Positions 20,361 through 32,715 of a stretch of 64,000 nucleotides of DNA are shown one piece after another. The translations under genes were made by a program, and so were the position numbers. Source of the stretch: Mactra quadrangularis (lineage: Eukaryota > Mollusca > Bivalvia > Venerida > Mactridae). The stretch lies in the NCBI GenBank assembly GCA_025267735.1, contig CM046301.1, forward strand, positions 70,645,110 to 70,709,109. The letters are read 5' to 3'. Numbering within the stretch: the first letter of the stretch is position 1; every line of letters begins with the position of its first letter. The notes under the pieces were generated by a model, which did not search any database, was not told the DNA's origin, and saw only the letters and a program-made list of their open reading frames with translations.

Positions 20361-22200
20361 GAACAACAATATACATAATGGAAGCTTCAGTTTTGGTATC
20401 ACATAAGTTCTTACAATGCATTGAGTAAACTCATTTTGTTCAATCAATTTATACATAATCTTACATAGTTTTAAAATACAACTATTTAACACAGATTATC
20501 TATACAGATTATTGATACGTATAAACAATGCTACATTGCATATTTACATTGTAATAACACCACAATTCAGTAACAAGTGCTAATATAGGACTAGGACTGT
20601 GAAAATAGGACCGAATAGGTAAAAAGCACAATGCACAAGTTCTTTTCATTATTTAAAAGGTCTTAGCTTAGAAGAATATTTTGTGAAAAAAAGTTTGTTG
20701 ACAAGCGATTTGTTAATGAGTTAAATGCTTTTATGTGGAAAAGGGTATATTATGCCAATTAACATCATGAAAAAAATGAAATCCAGTGCTATATGTAAAT
20801 GCATGTTTTTTGCACAAAACTGAAAAAAGTTTGTCAGATGTTATGATTACAGATCTTAATTTGCAGTATTAATTTTAACACCTTTAACCAAGTCATTTAA
20901 TAGACATTTAAGGTACCATTACCATAGCAACCATCACATATTCATCATGAATATATGAAGCAAGTATAGCATTATCTTTACTATTTTTTCTGTTGCATAT
21001 TCCAATTTTCCAATGTCTAAGAATGATTATGCATGTCATAATTATGGACTAGAGTAAATAACAACTGGAGCTAGTACCAAGTAGTCCACATTGCAGAAAA
21101 ACTTTACCAAGTCCTGCTGAATTGAATAGAACAGGTACACCAAAAATTTCTGCAGAATTGTTCAATACGATTATTTTTTTTTTGATGTTGGTTGATATTA
21201 ATTCCATTTAAATACAATTGAATGTCTGTAACTAATGCCAGTCACCAATTATGATCTTGCTCAATGTCTTTAAAGATACAATCCTCAGACTTTCACCATG
21301 GAAACTTGTAATAACACATTCAAAAAATTTACCACAATGCAGGCTCAAAGAAATGTTTTGGTCAAAATGACAGGAAGAACTTTAGCACCATCAATCGGCT
21401 TATCACAGGTCACACATAGTTGAACGGTCACTGGTCAAAACTAGATACCACCTTCTAGCTCTGCAGTCATACATTAAATAAACCAATAGATTTTAATATG
21501 CCTACAGCGCTTTGATTTTGTATGTGTATATAATGATTATTTATGTATAATTTTATTTTTATATTTTTCTCAACTCTCATGATCAAACTGTTTTTTCTAC
21601 ATTTTGTAAACAAGATTTTTGTAAATGTCGTTAATCCCGTAGTAGCAAGGGTTTAAAAGTACATAGTGAATAAGTACAAATTGTGACGACGACAATGCAC
21701 ATAGAGACTATCAGCTTCTTTGATAGCGTATTAGAATTACAACAACAACAAAACCTTTAAAGATAAAGATAATTCACAAGCTAAATAATATATTTATTCA
21801 TTTTTATTATTTTATACATTTATTTTTGTAGCTCAATGTGATAGAAAAAACAATTGTTACATTGGTAAGTTGATGTTTCTAAAGCAAATTAATTATGTTT
21901 GCATTAATCAAACAATAGTCTTGAATATATATGAGAAGCAAGATACAATTACGGTAAATTAATATGAACCCATGTTCAATTAAAACTCATGTAGCTTATT
22001 TTATAAAATACGTATATAGAACATAACTACCATTTTCTTTTAACAAATCTACATTCATATTACATTTGAAGATTTAATATAATTATTTTACTTGTTGTCA
22101 TAGATAAAATGAAAATCTCTATTTCAAGGCAATATCACCTACCATATACATGTATAAATGAACTACACATGAAACTGGTTAACATTTAGACTTTACTATA
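20361..22200. other. interior of the 4.36-kb element, no gene seen
   Basis: AT-rich, with only short frames; one further X-box-like site at 20,918. Confidence 0.4.
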
Positions 22201-22380
22201 GAATATCAGCTTAACACATTAAATTGTCTTAAGAATATCAGCTTGACACATTAAATTGTCTAAAGAATATCAGCTTGACACATTAAATTGTCTAAAGAAT
22301 TTCAGGTTGACACATTGAATTGTCTAAAGGATTTCAGGTTGTTACATAGAATTGTCTTAAAAATATCAGGTTGACACAGA
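22201..22380. repeat. 32-bp minisatellite, six units
   Basis: Units of the type GAATATCAGCTTGACACATT plus AAATTGTCTAAA start at 22,201, 22,233, 22,265, 22,297, 22,329 and 22,361, exactly 32 bp apart. Confidence 0.9.
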
Positions 22381-24081
22381 GATCTACAACTGTTTCAGCA
22401 TTGCTGTTCTTCAGCCTGAAAAGATAAAATAAAAGTTTTTGGAATGAAAAAGCAAACTAACTTTATTGTAAGATGGCTATGCAAATTACACATTTCAAAG
22501 ATTTTACTACTATCATTGCCAAGTTGAACTTATGATTTAGTAACAATACTGTATATTTTCTGATGATAAAAAATCAGCTGAAGATTGGCAGTCCTGCACT
22601 TACATAGTTCTCAGCACCATTGGCAATGTTGCTATTATTTTTAATGTGTCATACAAAATTGTGTTATAACATACACAAAAACACATTGGATTATATTTTT
22701 CACAAAGTGTTTGCAAATGCATTTTTAAAACAAATGTCTGAGATATTTTCTTAAACTGCAGCATTTGATATAAAATAATGCAACCATATAAAGTCTATTT
22801 TTTATATTTAATTATACCTTTTTCCAATGGCCAAAATTGCCAGTACATGTAAGTTGTCAGTTTGCCACCCTTAGTGTGATATGGGACCATCTCGGTCAAC
22901 AGCTTCATGAAGTTCTAGACCTGGAATAAGATACAAAAACACAGATCTAGCTAACTAAGACTTTGTAACAAATAAATCAGACACTATACTTTCTCTTACC
23001 AAATTACATTTATTTCATATTTAATTCATTGATTACTTCATAAATTATCAGTAGTGGGAATCAAATGGGTAAAATATAAATTACACCATGCACTGCCAAC
23101 AATTTTAAAAAAATTGATTGCAGTGGCAATGATTTGTTTTTATTTTGTCTGTAGCAAGTATCTAATGTATTGAGCAGATTTTTACCATGGACATGGTATT
23201 GTGTGAATTATAAACCTTGGCCATTGATATCTGTGTACAGCATAGAGCTAGCTTCGCTAAGAACTATTTTCTTGTTAGTTTATATACATATTCATGGTAG
23301 CAGACAACTATTTTTGTCAGTTACTCTAAACACAGTTACCGTCCATTGGTTTCCGGTTGACTACATATCAACTTACGGTTAACAATAATGGAGTAAAAGC
23401 ACATTTTAAAATGAAATAATCAATAACAGGTTTTTAAATGCATAAAACACAGAATCTACTTACCAACAACACCATTTGAAGTAATACTTATGGTAAAGAA
23501 CTTCCATAATAACGTAATTTACTGAAGTTTTGCACACCATGATTGTGCATCTGTTCTGCTAATAAGGGGAAATCACTCCCGCGATTAGATACCTGTTATT
23601 CGTACCCGATTTAAATCGAACCAATATCAACTCGCGTCGAAAGTTTAAGTTTTTCTCTTAATTAGTCATATGTTGGAAGGATACTGTATACAGATATATT
23701 TAATACACAGTACAGATAGTTAAGGTGCAATCATATCAAACTATTCTGTGGCGAATGACGTCAAAAGACTGTTAAACGCGCATGGAGAATAAGGCTATCA
23801 TCTGTCAAAATATAAAAACTGGCGAAGATTGCCGACAATGCGAATTTTGGCAAACACGTGTGAAATTTTATCAAAAAATGTTTTTGACGAAAATAGGCAA
23901 TATTAAAGATCGTTTTTATACACAATGAGACACATTTGACAAAAGACGATGACCAATCTTTGTTTAGCAACTCTTTCTCTTTATTGTGATCGCAAAAATC
24001 GATTGTATTCCCATGTTTTAATATTTGCCATTTTTACCCTTGAAACGGGGCCGATTTCAGCCTTAGTGAACCTTGTCCTTT
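22381..24081. other. right part of the 4.36-kb element, nothing recognised
   Basis: A minus-strand stretch near 22,930-22,800 reads FMKLLTEMVPYHTKGGKLTT after an AG, which may be a transposon relic; no family can be named. Confidence 0.3.
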
Positions 24082-24418
24082 GATTATTTTATCGGTCGCC
24101 ATCTGTATGATGGAATCGCTGTTTTCTGAATTGATAATTAGTAATTTTAATTACCAAAGACTATTATTGTTTCTGCTTATTTGACATCATGATAGGTTTT
24201 ATTTTTCGTCACTTATATCACTTTAAGGTATGCTTACGGAAATCATCAACTAGTGCTTTGGCATGAAAACTAAATGCAAATATAATGCAATACAGCTTTT
24301 CGTGCCGAAACATTACGAAACAATGTATTGTAAATATTTCGGTTTCCCTAGTTAGATTGAAACATTTCCGCTTATTGAACAGTGGTAGCGATACATAACT
24401 TGAATTGTTTATACTTAC

Positions 24419-24616
24419 CTCGTTGATTTGGTGTGTAGATGGGTTTATCTGTTTGAACAATTAAATACCCAGTTTCGTAAGATAATGGTATTTCTTGACA
24501 TTCCATTTGGTTTGCGTATCTCGAACATACTGTCACAGCAATAGGCTTACCATCCTCTTCGACATCAGGCAGTATATTGGCCTCTGTAACCTTGACGTGA
24601 ATAATGACTGGTGCAT
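24419..24616 (-). CDS. C3/TEP-like protein, exon 4 (end of MG1, start of MG2)
   Basis: Between acceptor CTATCAG and donor GTAAGT, 198 nt in phase with exon 3 encode APVIIHVKVTEANILPDVEE, a linker with two cysteines (AVTVCSRYANQMECQEIPLS) and ETGYLIVQTDKPIYTPNQR. The motif GYL.VQTDKPIYTP is the signature at the start of macroglobulin domain 2 in complement C3, TEP and alpha-2-macroglobulin proteins. The exon ends in phase 1. No following MG2 exon is found in the 24 kb to the left; instead a 4.36-kb transposon and another gene follow. The thioester and the other ~1,200 residues are therefore not in view. Confidence 0.85.
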
Positions 24617-25032
24617 CTGATAGACATATAGACAAAGACTGGTGAATTTTATTGTGAGGTAACATGGTTTAAGCCAAGACAAATAGAAAATGACTGAAAA
24701 TATTCTACTACAATGACGTCATGATAGTTGAGGAACATAGTCGAGGACTTCAAAAGTACAGAAATAATAAGGAAGAGTGGATTTTCAAAATGGTTACATT
24801 AAACTCATAAAACTCATAAAATCGTTCAATAATTGTACGACACGTTGTACCAGTAATAGTAAAGTAGTAAAATGGCAAATATACGGATCACGAAAATATT
24901 AAATTTTAATCAGACATTTTACCAAACATCGGTTTTGTTAGGCCTAGAATGACTTTATCCGATTTCACTGTGTATTCGAATGCGCAGTTAAATATTAATA
25001 TGGAACATCAATATTACCGTAAAGTAACTTAC

Positions 25033-25105
25033 TTTCATTCCGCACAAGAACTGTATGCTCAGAAAACTTTCTAACATTGTCTCCTTCTTTCACTTCAAGC
25101 CATAC
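25033..25105 (-). CDS. C3/TEP-like protein, exon 3 (MG1)
   Basis: GCATTTAAG acceptor, 73 nt, consensus GTAAGT donor. It encodes VWLEVKEGDNVRKFSEHTVL then VRNE, matching the MG1 pattern V.V.L.D....FS..TV.L. It enters in phase 0 and leaves in phase 1, consistent with both neighbours. Confidence 0.8.
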
Positions 25106-25160
25106 CTTAAATGCAGTTACAACAAAATAAAATACCCCCCGATCCTTTAACATAATAGTA

Positions 25161-26482
25161 CAGTAAAACTCGGATATAACATACTCTCTGGGTCATAGGA
25201 AAAAGGTATGTTATAACCGAGGTATGTTAATACCATAAAGCATACAAAGTATGTTATATACGAACTATATAACATACTCTTTTATAGCAAATAGAATACA
25301 GGTTTTTCACATTCATTTTGTAGTGAATTTTCTGTTTTCTTGTTACAAATATGTACGATTATTAATTTAATCAATATCAATATGTTAAATTATCAATAAA
25401 TGAATTAAGATATTATCAAAACCGTTATGCAGTTGTTTTTATATCTTACCTCTGAAAATGAAGAAACAATAAAGTAATCTTACATACAGTTTAAACTGCA
25501 TTAAGCTGCCAGTGACGGCAGGTGTCCAGATTGGCCACTTACAGCAGGTGACTGTTTAAACCAGTTTAAATTAAGCTGCCTCAAACAGTTCATTCTGACA
25601 TATTAAATTCGTCATTTTCATAGAATATTGATTTGTCAACAGAGCGGTGTTAAATGACATTTCTTTATTTAATAACAGATTAACATTGGGAACATCACTA
25701 CATTGTTTGGTTAAATAAAGCTTAAAATTGCAACAAGTCCTTTATTTTGATGAAAGATTCGTGGTAACAAAACTCTCCGACGCGGTCGACATTTTGTTAA
25801 TGGAGACCCTTAAAAGGCCGTATTTTAATAATTTTTCGGTATTTTCGTGAACAAATCAATTAATTGACGAGTTTTGCGCACAAACTTATTTCATCTTCGT
25901 ACGTTTTTTTTTCTGTTCTTTTAAACAAAAATATCTTAAGTGCATATATTGAAATAAAATATAACTGCCTAACACCAAACTGTAGACACACTTCTCAACG
26001 CCTAATTAAATAAATTGAGTAAAAACGAATTAAGTGTTTAAGTAGCTTATTATTTATTGGTCTTCATTGAAGGTACTAGTGTCAACAATTATATGTAAAT
26101 CGGAAGTAATGTATCATGTGATGACACTTTGTTAACTGATTTTGTCAGTTTGAAGACTCAACTGGGTGGGTTTTTCACACGTTCCGTTGATTATAGTATA
26201 TATTATACATTGTTTGTTACAAACTGTTTATTTTAAAATTCATTCAACCGTGGCGGCTAAATACTGACGCAAATTTGCGCCAAAAGTATGTAATAAAGAA
26301 TGTAAAAGTATGTTGGGACCAAAAACATGGTATGTTATAACCGAGTATATACTATATCCGAGTATGTTATAACCGAGCTGATTTTATATAGAATATATAA
26401 GGATGAAAAACGGGCCAGGAAAAATGGTATGGTGTAACCGAGTGTATGTTATAACCGAGAATGTTACAACCAAGTTTTACTG
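25161..26482 (+). mobile_element. pogo/Tigger-like non-autonomous element, 1,322 bp
   Basis: CAGTAAAACTCGGATATAAC at the left and its imperfect inverse (AACCAAGTTTTACTG) at the right, TA on both sides. Subterminal repeats of TATGTTATAACCGAG at both ends. No transposase. The interior (CATGTGATGACACTTTGTTA, TTTTTCACACGTTCCG) recurs in the elements at 36.6, 53.9 and 58.5 kb. It lies in intron 2 of the C3/TEP-like gene. Confidence 0.85.
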
Positions 26483-26586
26483 TATACATATATACACAAA
26501 CCATTATATTTATTTATAAGGGAAAGAAACAGAGACAATAAAGCAAAAGACAGAGAGAAACAGAGAAAATAAGAAGAGGAAGAAAA

Positions 26587-26603
26587 GAGAGAGAGAGAGA
26601 GTG

Positions 26604-26694
<91 letters not shown>

Positions 26695-26728
26695 ATGACA
26701 GACAGACAGACAGAAAGACAGAAAGAGA
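26587..26728. repeat. (GA)n/(GACA)n microsatellite
   Basis: A GA run followed by about 27 nearly perfect GACA units. The leucine/serine/valine/cysteine-rich minus frames here are the repeat read in translation. Confidence 0.95.
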
Positions 26729-26735
26729 CATGGAG

Positions 26736-27328
26736 ACAATGTTACGGTACAGAAAAGAAATGAAATCAGCAACAACTACAATGAACAAATATAAATTTAT
26801 TTTAAAAAAGAATTGTATCGAATATAACAAACAGAAGAAAATGAATAATATAAAATAAAACCTTAAAAAAAGTAAATGAATGTCCAATTATTCACTGATC
26901 CTGTTTTTTTATCAAAATTCCAACGATATAAATAGTCCAACAATGTAAATATCTGATTAATTTATGTTCCCACAATTGAAATCCAAATAAAGATGTTAAT
27001 TCTATTATTCCAACACTGCCTGACTAAACTTGATGACTGAAGAGTAGTAACTGAATTATCAATGAAAATCAATCCAGGACCAGTGGCCTTTATATAATTA
27101 TATTACTTCTTATAATGTTCCAGCATATTTTAGAAACATCAAGGTAAATAAACAATTGAGTAGTACATTCAAGATTCTTCCAGGGCTTTCTATCAACAAA
27201 ACTATCAAAAGAATCAATATCATATAACAATGTACTATGTACAGAGGAGACAAAGTAAGGACTTTCTAAATAGATCCATGGTTACATAGTTCTGTAGATC
27301 ATATAGTATATAACAACAAAGGCAGGGT
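26736..27328. other. intron of the C3/TEP-like gene, nothing recognised
   Basis: AT-rich sequence between two GACA arrays. Confidence 0.4.
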
Positions 27329-28137
27329 GAGAGACAGAGATATAGAGGTACAGAGACAAGGAGATGCAAAGAGAGACAGATAGACAGACAAACAGATAGA
27401 GAGACAGACAGAGAGACAGACAGACAGACAGAGAGACAGACAGATAGACAGACTACCAGACAGACAGACAGACAGACAAACACAGACGGAGAAGGACAGG
27501 GAGAGAGACAGGGATATACAGGTACAGAGACAAGGAGGGGCAGAGACAGACAGACAGAGAGACAGACAGAGAGACAGACAGAGAGGCAGACAGAGAGCCA
27601 GACAGAGAGACAGACAGAGAGACAGACAGAGAGACAGACATACTGAGAGACAGACATACAGAGAGACAGACATACAGAGAGACAGACATACAGAGAGACA
27701 TACAGAGAGACAGACAGAGAGACAGACATACAGAGAGACATACAGAGAGACATACAGAGAGACACACAGAGAGACATACAGAGAGGCAGACAGACAGACA
27801 GACAGACATAGAGACAGACAGAGAGCCAGACAGAGAGCCAGACAGAGAGACAGACAGACATACAGAGAGACAGACATACAGACAGAGAGACATACAGAGA
27901 GACATACAGAGAGACATACAGAGAGACAGACATACAGAGAGACAGACATACAGAGAGACATACAGAGAGACATACAGAGAGACACACAGAGAGACATACA
28001 GAGAGGCAGACAGACAGACAGACAGACAGACAGAGAGCCAGACAGAGAGCCAGACAGAGAGACAGACAGAGAGACAGACATACAGAGAGACATACAGAGA
28101 GACGGACAGACATACAGACATACAGACAGACAGACAG
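27329..28137. repeat. large GACA/GAGACATACA array with 220-bp internal duplication
   Basis: About 810 bp of GACA, GAGA and CATA words. A block beginning GACACACAGAGAGACATACA recurs at 27,761 and 27,981, a 220-bp higher-order period. All minus frames stay open (CLSVCLSVSLYV-type) because the repeat contains no stop on that strand. The array ends 32 bp from the splice donor of exon 2. Confidence 0.95.
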
Positions 28138-28168
28138 GGCGAAATTTAAATAGCAAGTACCATATTAC

Positions 28169-28265
28169 CTCAACTTCAGCATTTGTCAGGCCAAATACAT
28201 TGACACTCACAGTTTCGTCATTATTGAACCGTATAACATTGGGAAATGTGACGAAGTAATACTGC
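28169..28265 (-). CDS. C3/TEP-like protein, exon 2 (MG1)
   Basis: Acceptor ACTTACAG and donor GTAATA enclose 97 nt that enter in phase 2 and leave in phase 0. It encodes QYYFVTFPNVIRFNNDETVS then VNVFGLTNAEVE, matching the first strands of MG1 in C3-like proteins (Y.VT.PNV.R.....V.V.V.G). The first base completes the glycine codon left by exon 1, so the mature protein probably starts near this junction. Confidence 0.85.
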
Positions 28266-28575
28266 CTGTAAGTAAAAAATGTTTCCACATTAAAGCCTTT
28301 AACTAAGTTTATCAAATTGAAAAACCGGAAGTTCATTGACCAATGCGACTAGATATACAAATACTTAAGATATATAAATATTGAGTTATATTGAAACTTG
28401 TTTTTCTCATTTATTCAAAAGATTCAATTTATATAAAACATTTCATATCATACATTCAAAAAAAACCACAAATATTAGTACGTACAATTACAAATTTACA
28501 TGTTAACATAATGTCTTTCATAAATCTTGCTAAATAAAGTACAATTTTGTATGTATAAAAGGAATTGTCAAAACA

Positions 28576-28690
28576 CACTCACTAACTCATTCACTCACTT
28601 ACTAACTCATTCATTCACTCACTCACTCACTCACACTCTAACTCACTCACTCACTTACTCACTCACTCACTCACTCAATCAATCACTCAA
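28576..28690. repeat. (ACTC)n microsatellite
   Basis: Tetranucleotide ACTC repeat with ATTC and ACTA variants. Confidence 0.9.
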
Positions 28691-29697
28691 TAAAATCCCA
28701 TGATAAGGATTGAAGCCCCCCCCCCAATATATCTGACCTTTGTTGAGTATATTATTTAATAATTTTTTAAAATCTTTCCATTTTTCTTTATAGCTTTCAG
28801 TTTTGTCTTTTATAATAGATATTTCTCCTTCAATGTTAACTTGATGTTTGAAAAAATTAATAAAGTTTTGGAAAGTAGGAATTGAGTTTTTGCATTTTGT
28901 TTTAAAGATATAGTATTTCATCAGCATTATAATGTAATTGAGTAAAATGTTCATTTTATTATTTTTTATTTCTCGCCCTATATATTGAAACTGCCTAATG
29001 GGGGTTAACTATTATGAAATTTACTTTCTTAAAATAAAGTTCCCCTACAAGAACCATTAAAATCGACGGTATTAATAGCGGAACGTTTTAGTAGTTCTAT
29101 GTTTTTGAAAAGCGTTTCAAGCGGTGAATTCACACTGCAGTGCGTGCATTGAGTGCTTTGATTGACACCTGGTTATCATTTTTTAGATTGATATTGCAAT
29201 GTTTTCTTTCTTCTAGGCAACTTGAGCAAAGGCGAGAGGTTGTACAGTACAATATAATAGATAATGCCAATTTTGAATCGGGTAAAGGCATATTGGACTG
29301 CTGTGATCTTGATATAGGTGCTTTAGCTTAAATGCATGTTACATTTTCTTTAGGGGGGAGGGTCAATGCCGAAGAAACACGTTCTACGAGTACATGTCAT
29401 GTTTAGGGCTGCTGAGAGTATCCGAGTACTCTGATATTCGCGATCTCGACCAGAAAATCGAATTCTAATATTCGTCAAGTCCGAAATCGTCGGATCGCGA
29501 TCTATTTTTAAAAAAAATGATTTTTTTAAACTTAATTAACACTGAATAGGAGCCGCACTACTTATGAAAATTCACGAGGGACTGAATTATCTTGTGTCAT
29601 ATTTTCGATTGATACACATTTAAACAAAACTGTTTTTACTGAAAATGCCCATAAAACGTCTGGTAATAGAAATGTTTGGAGTACATGGTCTAGTCCC
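28691..29697. other. intron sequence, nothing recognised
   Basis: AT-rich with a short poly-C run at 28,716; the 91-codon minus frame at 28,679-28,954 begins in low-complexity sequence and has no known motif. Confidence 0.4.
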
Positions 29698-29972
29698 TAG
29701 TCATGTTACAGCGGTCAGTCAATCTACTCGATATTATTGTAGAGGCTAAATCACTCGATGTAGCTGTTAACCAGTTAATAATAACATACTTCCATCACTG
29801 ACAAAAAACTGCCCTACATGATTAAGAATCAGTTGTAGAAGGAAGAATAGCCGTAGAAATCATTTCATGACCAAAATTCAAGAAAGTATGCCCCCGCTGG
29901 GGAATCGATCTCTCGACTCATCGATCAGTGGACTTGTGTGTGTGTGCTGCCGATTTAGCTAGCTTAGCGGCT
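29698..29972 (-). repeat. tRNA-derived SINE, copy 4
   Basis: Minus-strand copy of the SINE at 882-1180: box A TAGCTAAATCGG is decayed; the middle block (TTAACAGCTACATCGAGTGA, GAGTAGATTGACTGACC) is clear. Confidence 0.75.
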
Positions 29973-30011
29973 TTTATTTTTGACTTGAGACAGCTCAAAC
30001 ATGTATTTATG

Positions 30012-31220
30012 TATACGTTACAGGGAATGTTTGTAACCTGGGATTTCGCGTAATCCCTAACCAATTCAGGTAGTTTATGTAATCCCTGGTGATTTTAGGG
30101 AATACGTGAAAACCCTGATTTCACTAGGGATTACATGAAATCCATAAATTTTTTTTTTCATTTTTACACAAATTCACTGACTCGATTGCTGATACAGATC
30201 ATGTTGATCAGCGATGAAACTCTTACATTCAATGTCTTAAAGTAGACAACTATAACACTTAAATTATTTATAGCATTTTTTATGCAAATATCATCTTTGT
30301 TTTTATAACAATTATTATAATAACAACTTATGACTTCAATTAAAAAATTGAATAATTGTCTGTACTACAATTTAAATTTATTTGAAATATTCGGTAGAAA
30401 TTCCACTAATTTGATAAAGCATATCATTTATAAAAGAGCAAAGAAAACAACCCTGACAAATATTCAGTGCTAAAAAATAAGACCTATAGAAAAACGCAAA
30501 TACAGTACCCACCAAAAATTTGGAGACTGAAGAAACTTACTGCAATTCTTGAATTTTAATGATTATGTTTAGAATCATTATTTAAATATATTCAAGTAAA
30601 GTATGTGATGAAATATAAACAAATTACATGAATGCAACACATTTATAAGATTCAACATGTGACATTTTTTTATTTTTCATAACATGGCTTTTATCTTTGT
30701 AGTCTAGGTTGTAATAACAATAATAACCTAAGAAGGAAGCAAAACTAGAAAGCTTTTCAAAATAAAAAATTATCAAATTTTGAACAAAAGCTATTCAGTA
30801 GGCCTGCAAAGTGAAAATGTCTTCAAACTTTTGATGGGTACTGTATATGAGTATAAGACATATGACGTAAGCATAGAACAGTATAATAATAAGCTATTAA
30901 CCTAATTATATTTCAGTGAATGTGTGTAACCAGGGATTTCAAGCTATATTACTATAATTGCATAACAGTAAAAACATCTTATAAGTAAAACCTTACAGCA
31001 CAATGAATCATATTTTACATTTGAATCATGTTGATTTTGTGGTCAGAGAATAGTTCTAAAATTGAAAAAAAAATCAGGGAATATGTAAATTCCCAGGAAA
31101 ATGTTAGGGTTTACATGTATTCCCTGACAGAATTTTACATGGTTGGGGATTACATGAAATCCCTATATTTCAGAGATTTCATGAAATCCCTGATGACACA
31201 CATTACCTGTAACATATATA
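30012..31220 (-). mobile_element. composite inverted-repeat transposon, copy 2 (inverted)
   Basis: Both ends and the subterminal palindromes match the element at 15,776-17,236 in reverse orientation, including the nested 341-bp TA-flanked MITE. It lies in intron 1 of the C3/TEP-like gene. Confidence 0.8.
30503..30843 (-). mobile_element. nested Tc1/mariner-type MITE, copy 2
   Basis: Ends CAGTACCCACCAAAAATT and CTTTTGATGGGTACTG with TA on both sides; reverse-strand counterpart of 16,356-16,706. Confidence 0.8.
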
Positions 31221-31222
31221 TA

Positions 31223-31774
31223 CTCGGCGTCAATGAAAACTTGCCACCCTACCAACCCTCGCTTTATGATTAAAGAACTGAAGTGCAGTAAAATCTTTAC
31301 ACAGACACATTTACGGCATACACATGTAGTCATTTCTGCCAAAAGAATCTAAAAACGATTTACGATGTTCGAGTCTCGGGCTGCACGTGCAAAACAAGAT
31401 TTTTTGTAAGGAGGACATGTGTCCAGTAGTTTGTGTAAATCATTTGTCTCTAACGAGAGTTAGTCGACAGGTTAAGAAAAAACCCTCGTATTTTCAACTA
31501 CTGCTAATCAAATGCCACGTTAAGGAGACACTCAACGTCACCAAGTGTTCGGCATTGCTGACGGGAGGACATACCCTCTTGAGGTCCGTAACTTTCATTT
31601 TCGAGGTGGTCGTCTTGGTTTGCGGAGTTGATCCGTTTATGCTTAGATTCCGTACTTGAAAAGAAAAATCCTATTTTCTAATATAAAATTTAAAATCATG
31701 TAAAATTTTCATATTTGTGTTTTCATTTTTTTTAATTAGGTTCATGTAAGTGGTAAGTTTTCATTGACGCCTAG
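31223..31774 (+). mobile_element. TA-flanked MITE with GGCGTCAATGAAAACTT ends, 552 bp
   Basis: CTCGGCGTCAATGAAAACTT at the left and the inverse (AAGTTTTCATTGACGCCTAG) at the right, with TA on both sides. It abuts the end of the composite element. A 90-codon frame inside (31,387-31,659) is not recognised. Confidence 0.8.
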
Positions 31775-31892
31775 TAAATATATGAGATAAATGAAATGTA
31801 TGGACGGAATGGGATTATTTTTTTTGCTCGCTCGCTCCAATTTTTGGAACATACGGACGTATGATCAATTTGTTGTAGCCTAACGCCGTAGC

Positions 31893-32140
31893 AACATTGT
31901 GTATAGGTTATATCACGGCGATGAGTCCATCTACTCACTGCTCCTGAAAAGGCTAAATCTCTGGATTTAGCTATTAACCAACTACTAGGCGAAATTCATT
32001 GACTGTCTACTGCCCTACATGATTTAGAATTAGTGGTATGAGGGAGAATGGTCGTGGAAATTATTTCATTACAAAGCTCCACGAAAGCATGCCCCGCCCG
32101 GGATTCGAACCTATCAATCAGTAGAATAATGTGCATGCAT
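31893..32140 (-). repeat. tRNA-derived SINE, copy 5
   Basis: Minus-strand copy: box B GGATTCGAACCT on the plus strand (32,101), middle block with TTAGCTATTAACCAACTACT and CTACTCACTGCTCCTG. The 5' part of the tRNA head is lost. Confidence 0.75.
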
Positions 32141-32715
32141 ATAAAATAAAATATGAAACACAGTTAACTATTTAATGATAAATTATAATAATGGATATCG
32201 CAATAGCAACTTCAAACTCTTAAAATCGTTCTAAAATTCCTTAAAATCGTTCAAAAATCATTTCAACAGTACTTTCAGTTCTTTGTTTGTCTGTATTAAC
32301 GCATTGAAATATTTATAATGGATTATAAAATTTGGAAGGTGAGTAATTATACGCTATGCAATTGTTTATCGTAAGATATGTTCTTAATTTTTCAAGGATT
32401 GTTAAAGGTTTAAAAAAATAATTGTTAAAAATACAAAAGTGCAAAGGGGATTATGGATGAAACGGCACACAGTTGAAATGATGCTTAAATATAAAATGGA
32501 AACATATGAAAAAATGCATGTATAGAAGAGTTAAAATATAATTTAATTAAATTTAAAACAGTTCGAAAAAGTATTGCGCACACACGATTTAATTTCGTTA
32601 ATCGCTGTATTATATAACCCTGCTCGACAAAAAAATAAAGCAAATAAATCAGTAATTAATAATTATTAACCGAATAAAATTACTTCTGGATTCTCATATA
32701 AACAAATTAACTCAC
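32141..32715. other. intron 1 of the C3/TEP-like gene, nothing recognised
   Basis: AT-rich sequence up to the donor site of exon 1. Confidence 0.5.

Larger units (their letters stand above)
19726..24081. mobile_element. 4.36-kb inverted-repeat element without coding capacity
   Basis: The left end AAAGGACAAGGTTCACGAAG continues to ATCGGCCCC; the right end is its inverse with few changes (GGGGCCGATTT..AGCC then GTGAACCTTGTCCTTT). The terminal repeat is about 37 bp. The target duplication cannot be fixed. The interior holds an X-box tandem array and a 32-bp minisatellite and no long frame. It lies between the C3/TEP-like exons and the RG-rich gene. The superfamily is not assigned. Confidence 0.6.

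Noticed and set aside
22800..22930. Candidate next exon of the C3/TEP-like gene (GLELHEAVDRDGPISH)
   Set aside because: Although it follows an AG and fits the phase, it meets a stop after 17 codons and does not resemble MG2.
27235..28336. Long Cys/Leu/Ser/Val-repeat open frames (up to 345 codons)
   Set aside because: They read the GACA/GAGACATACA array, which lacks stops in all minus frames; only the first part of the longest frame (28,169-28,265) is real, as exon 2 of the C3/TEP-like gene.
15776..31220. CRISPR-like array from the repeated AGGGATTTCATGAAATCCCT words
   Set aside because: The words are subterminal palindromes of a eukaryotic transposon, irregularly spaced and few; nothing prokaryotic is present in the window.
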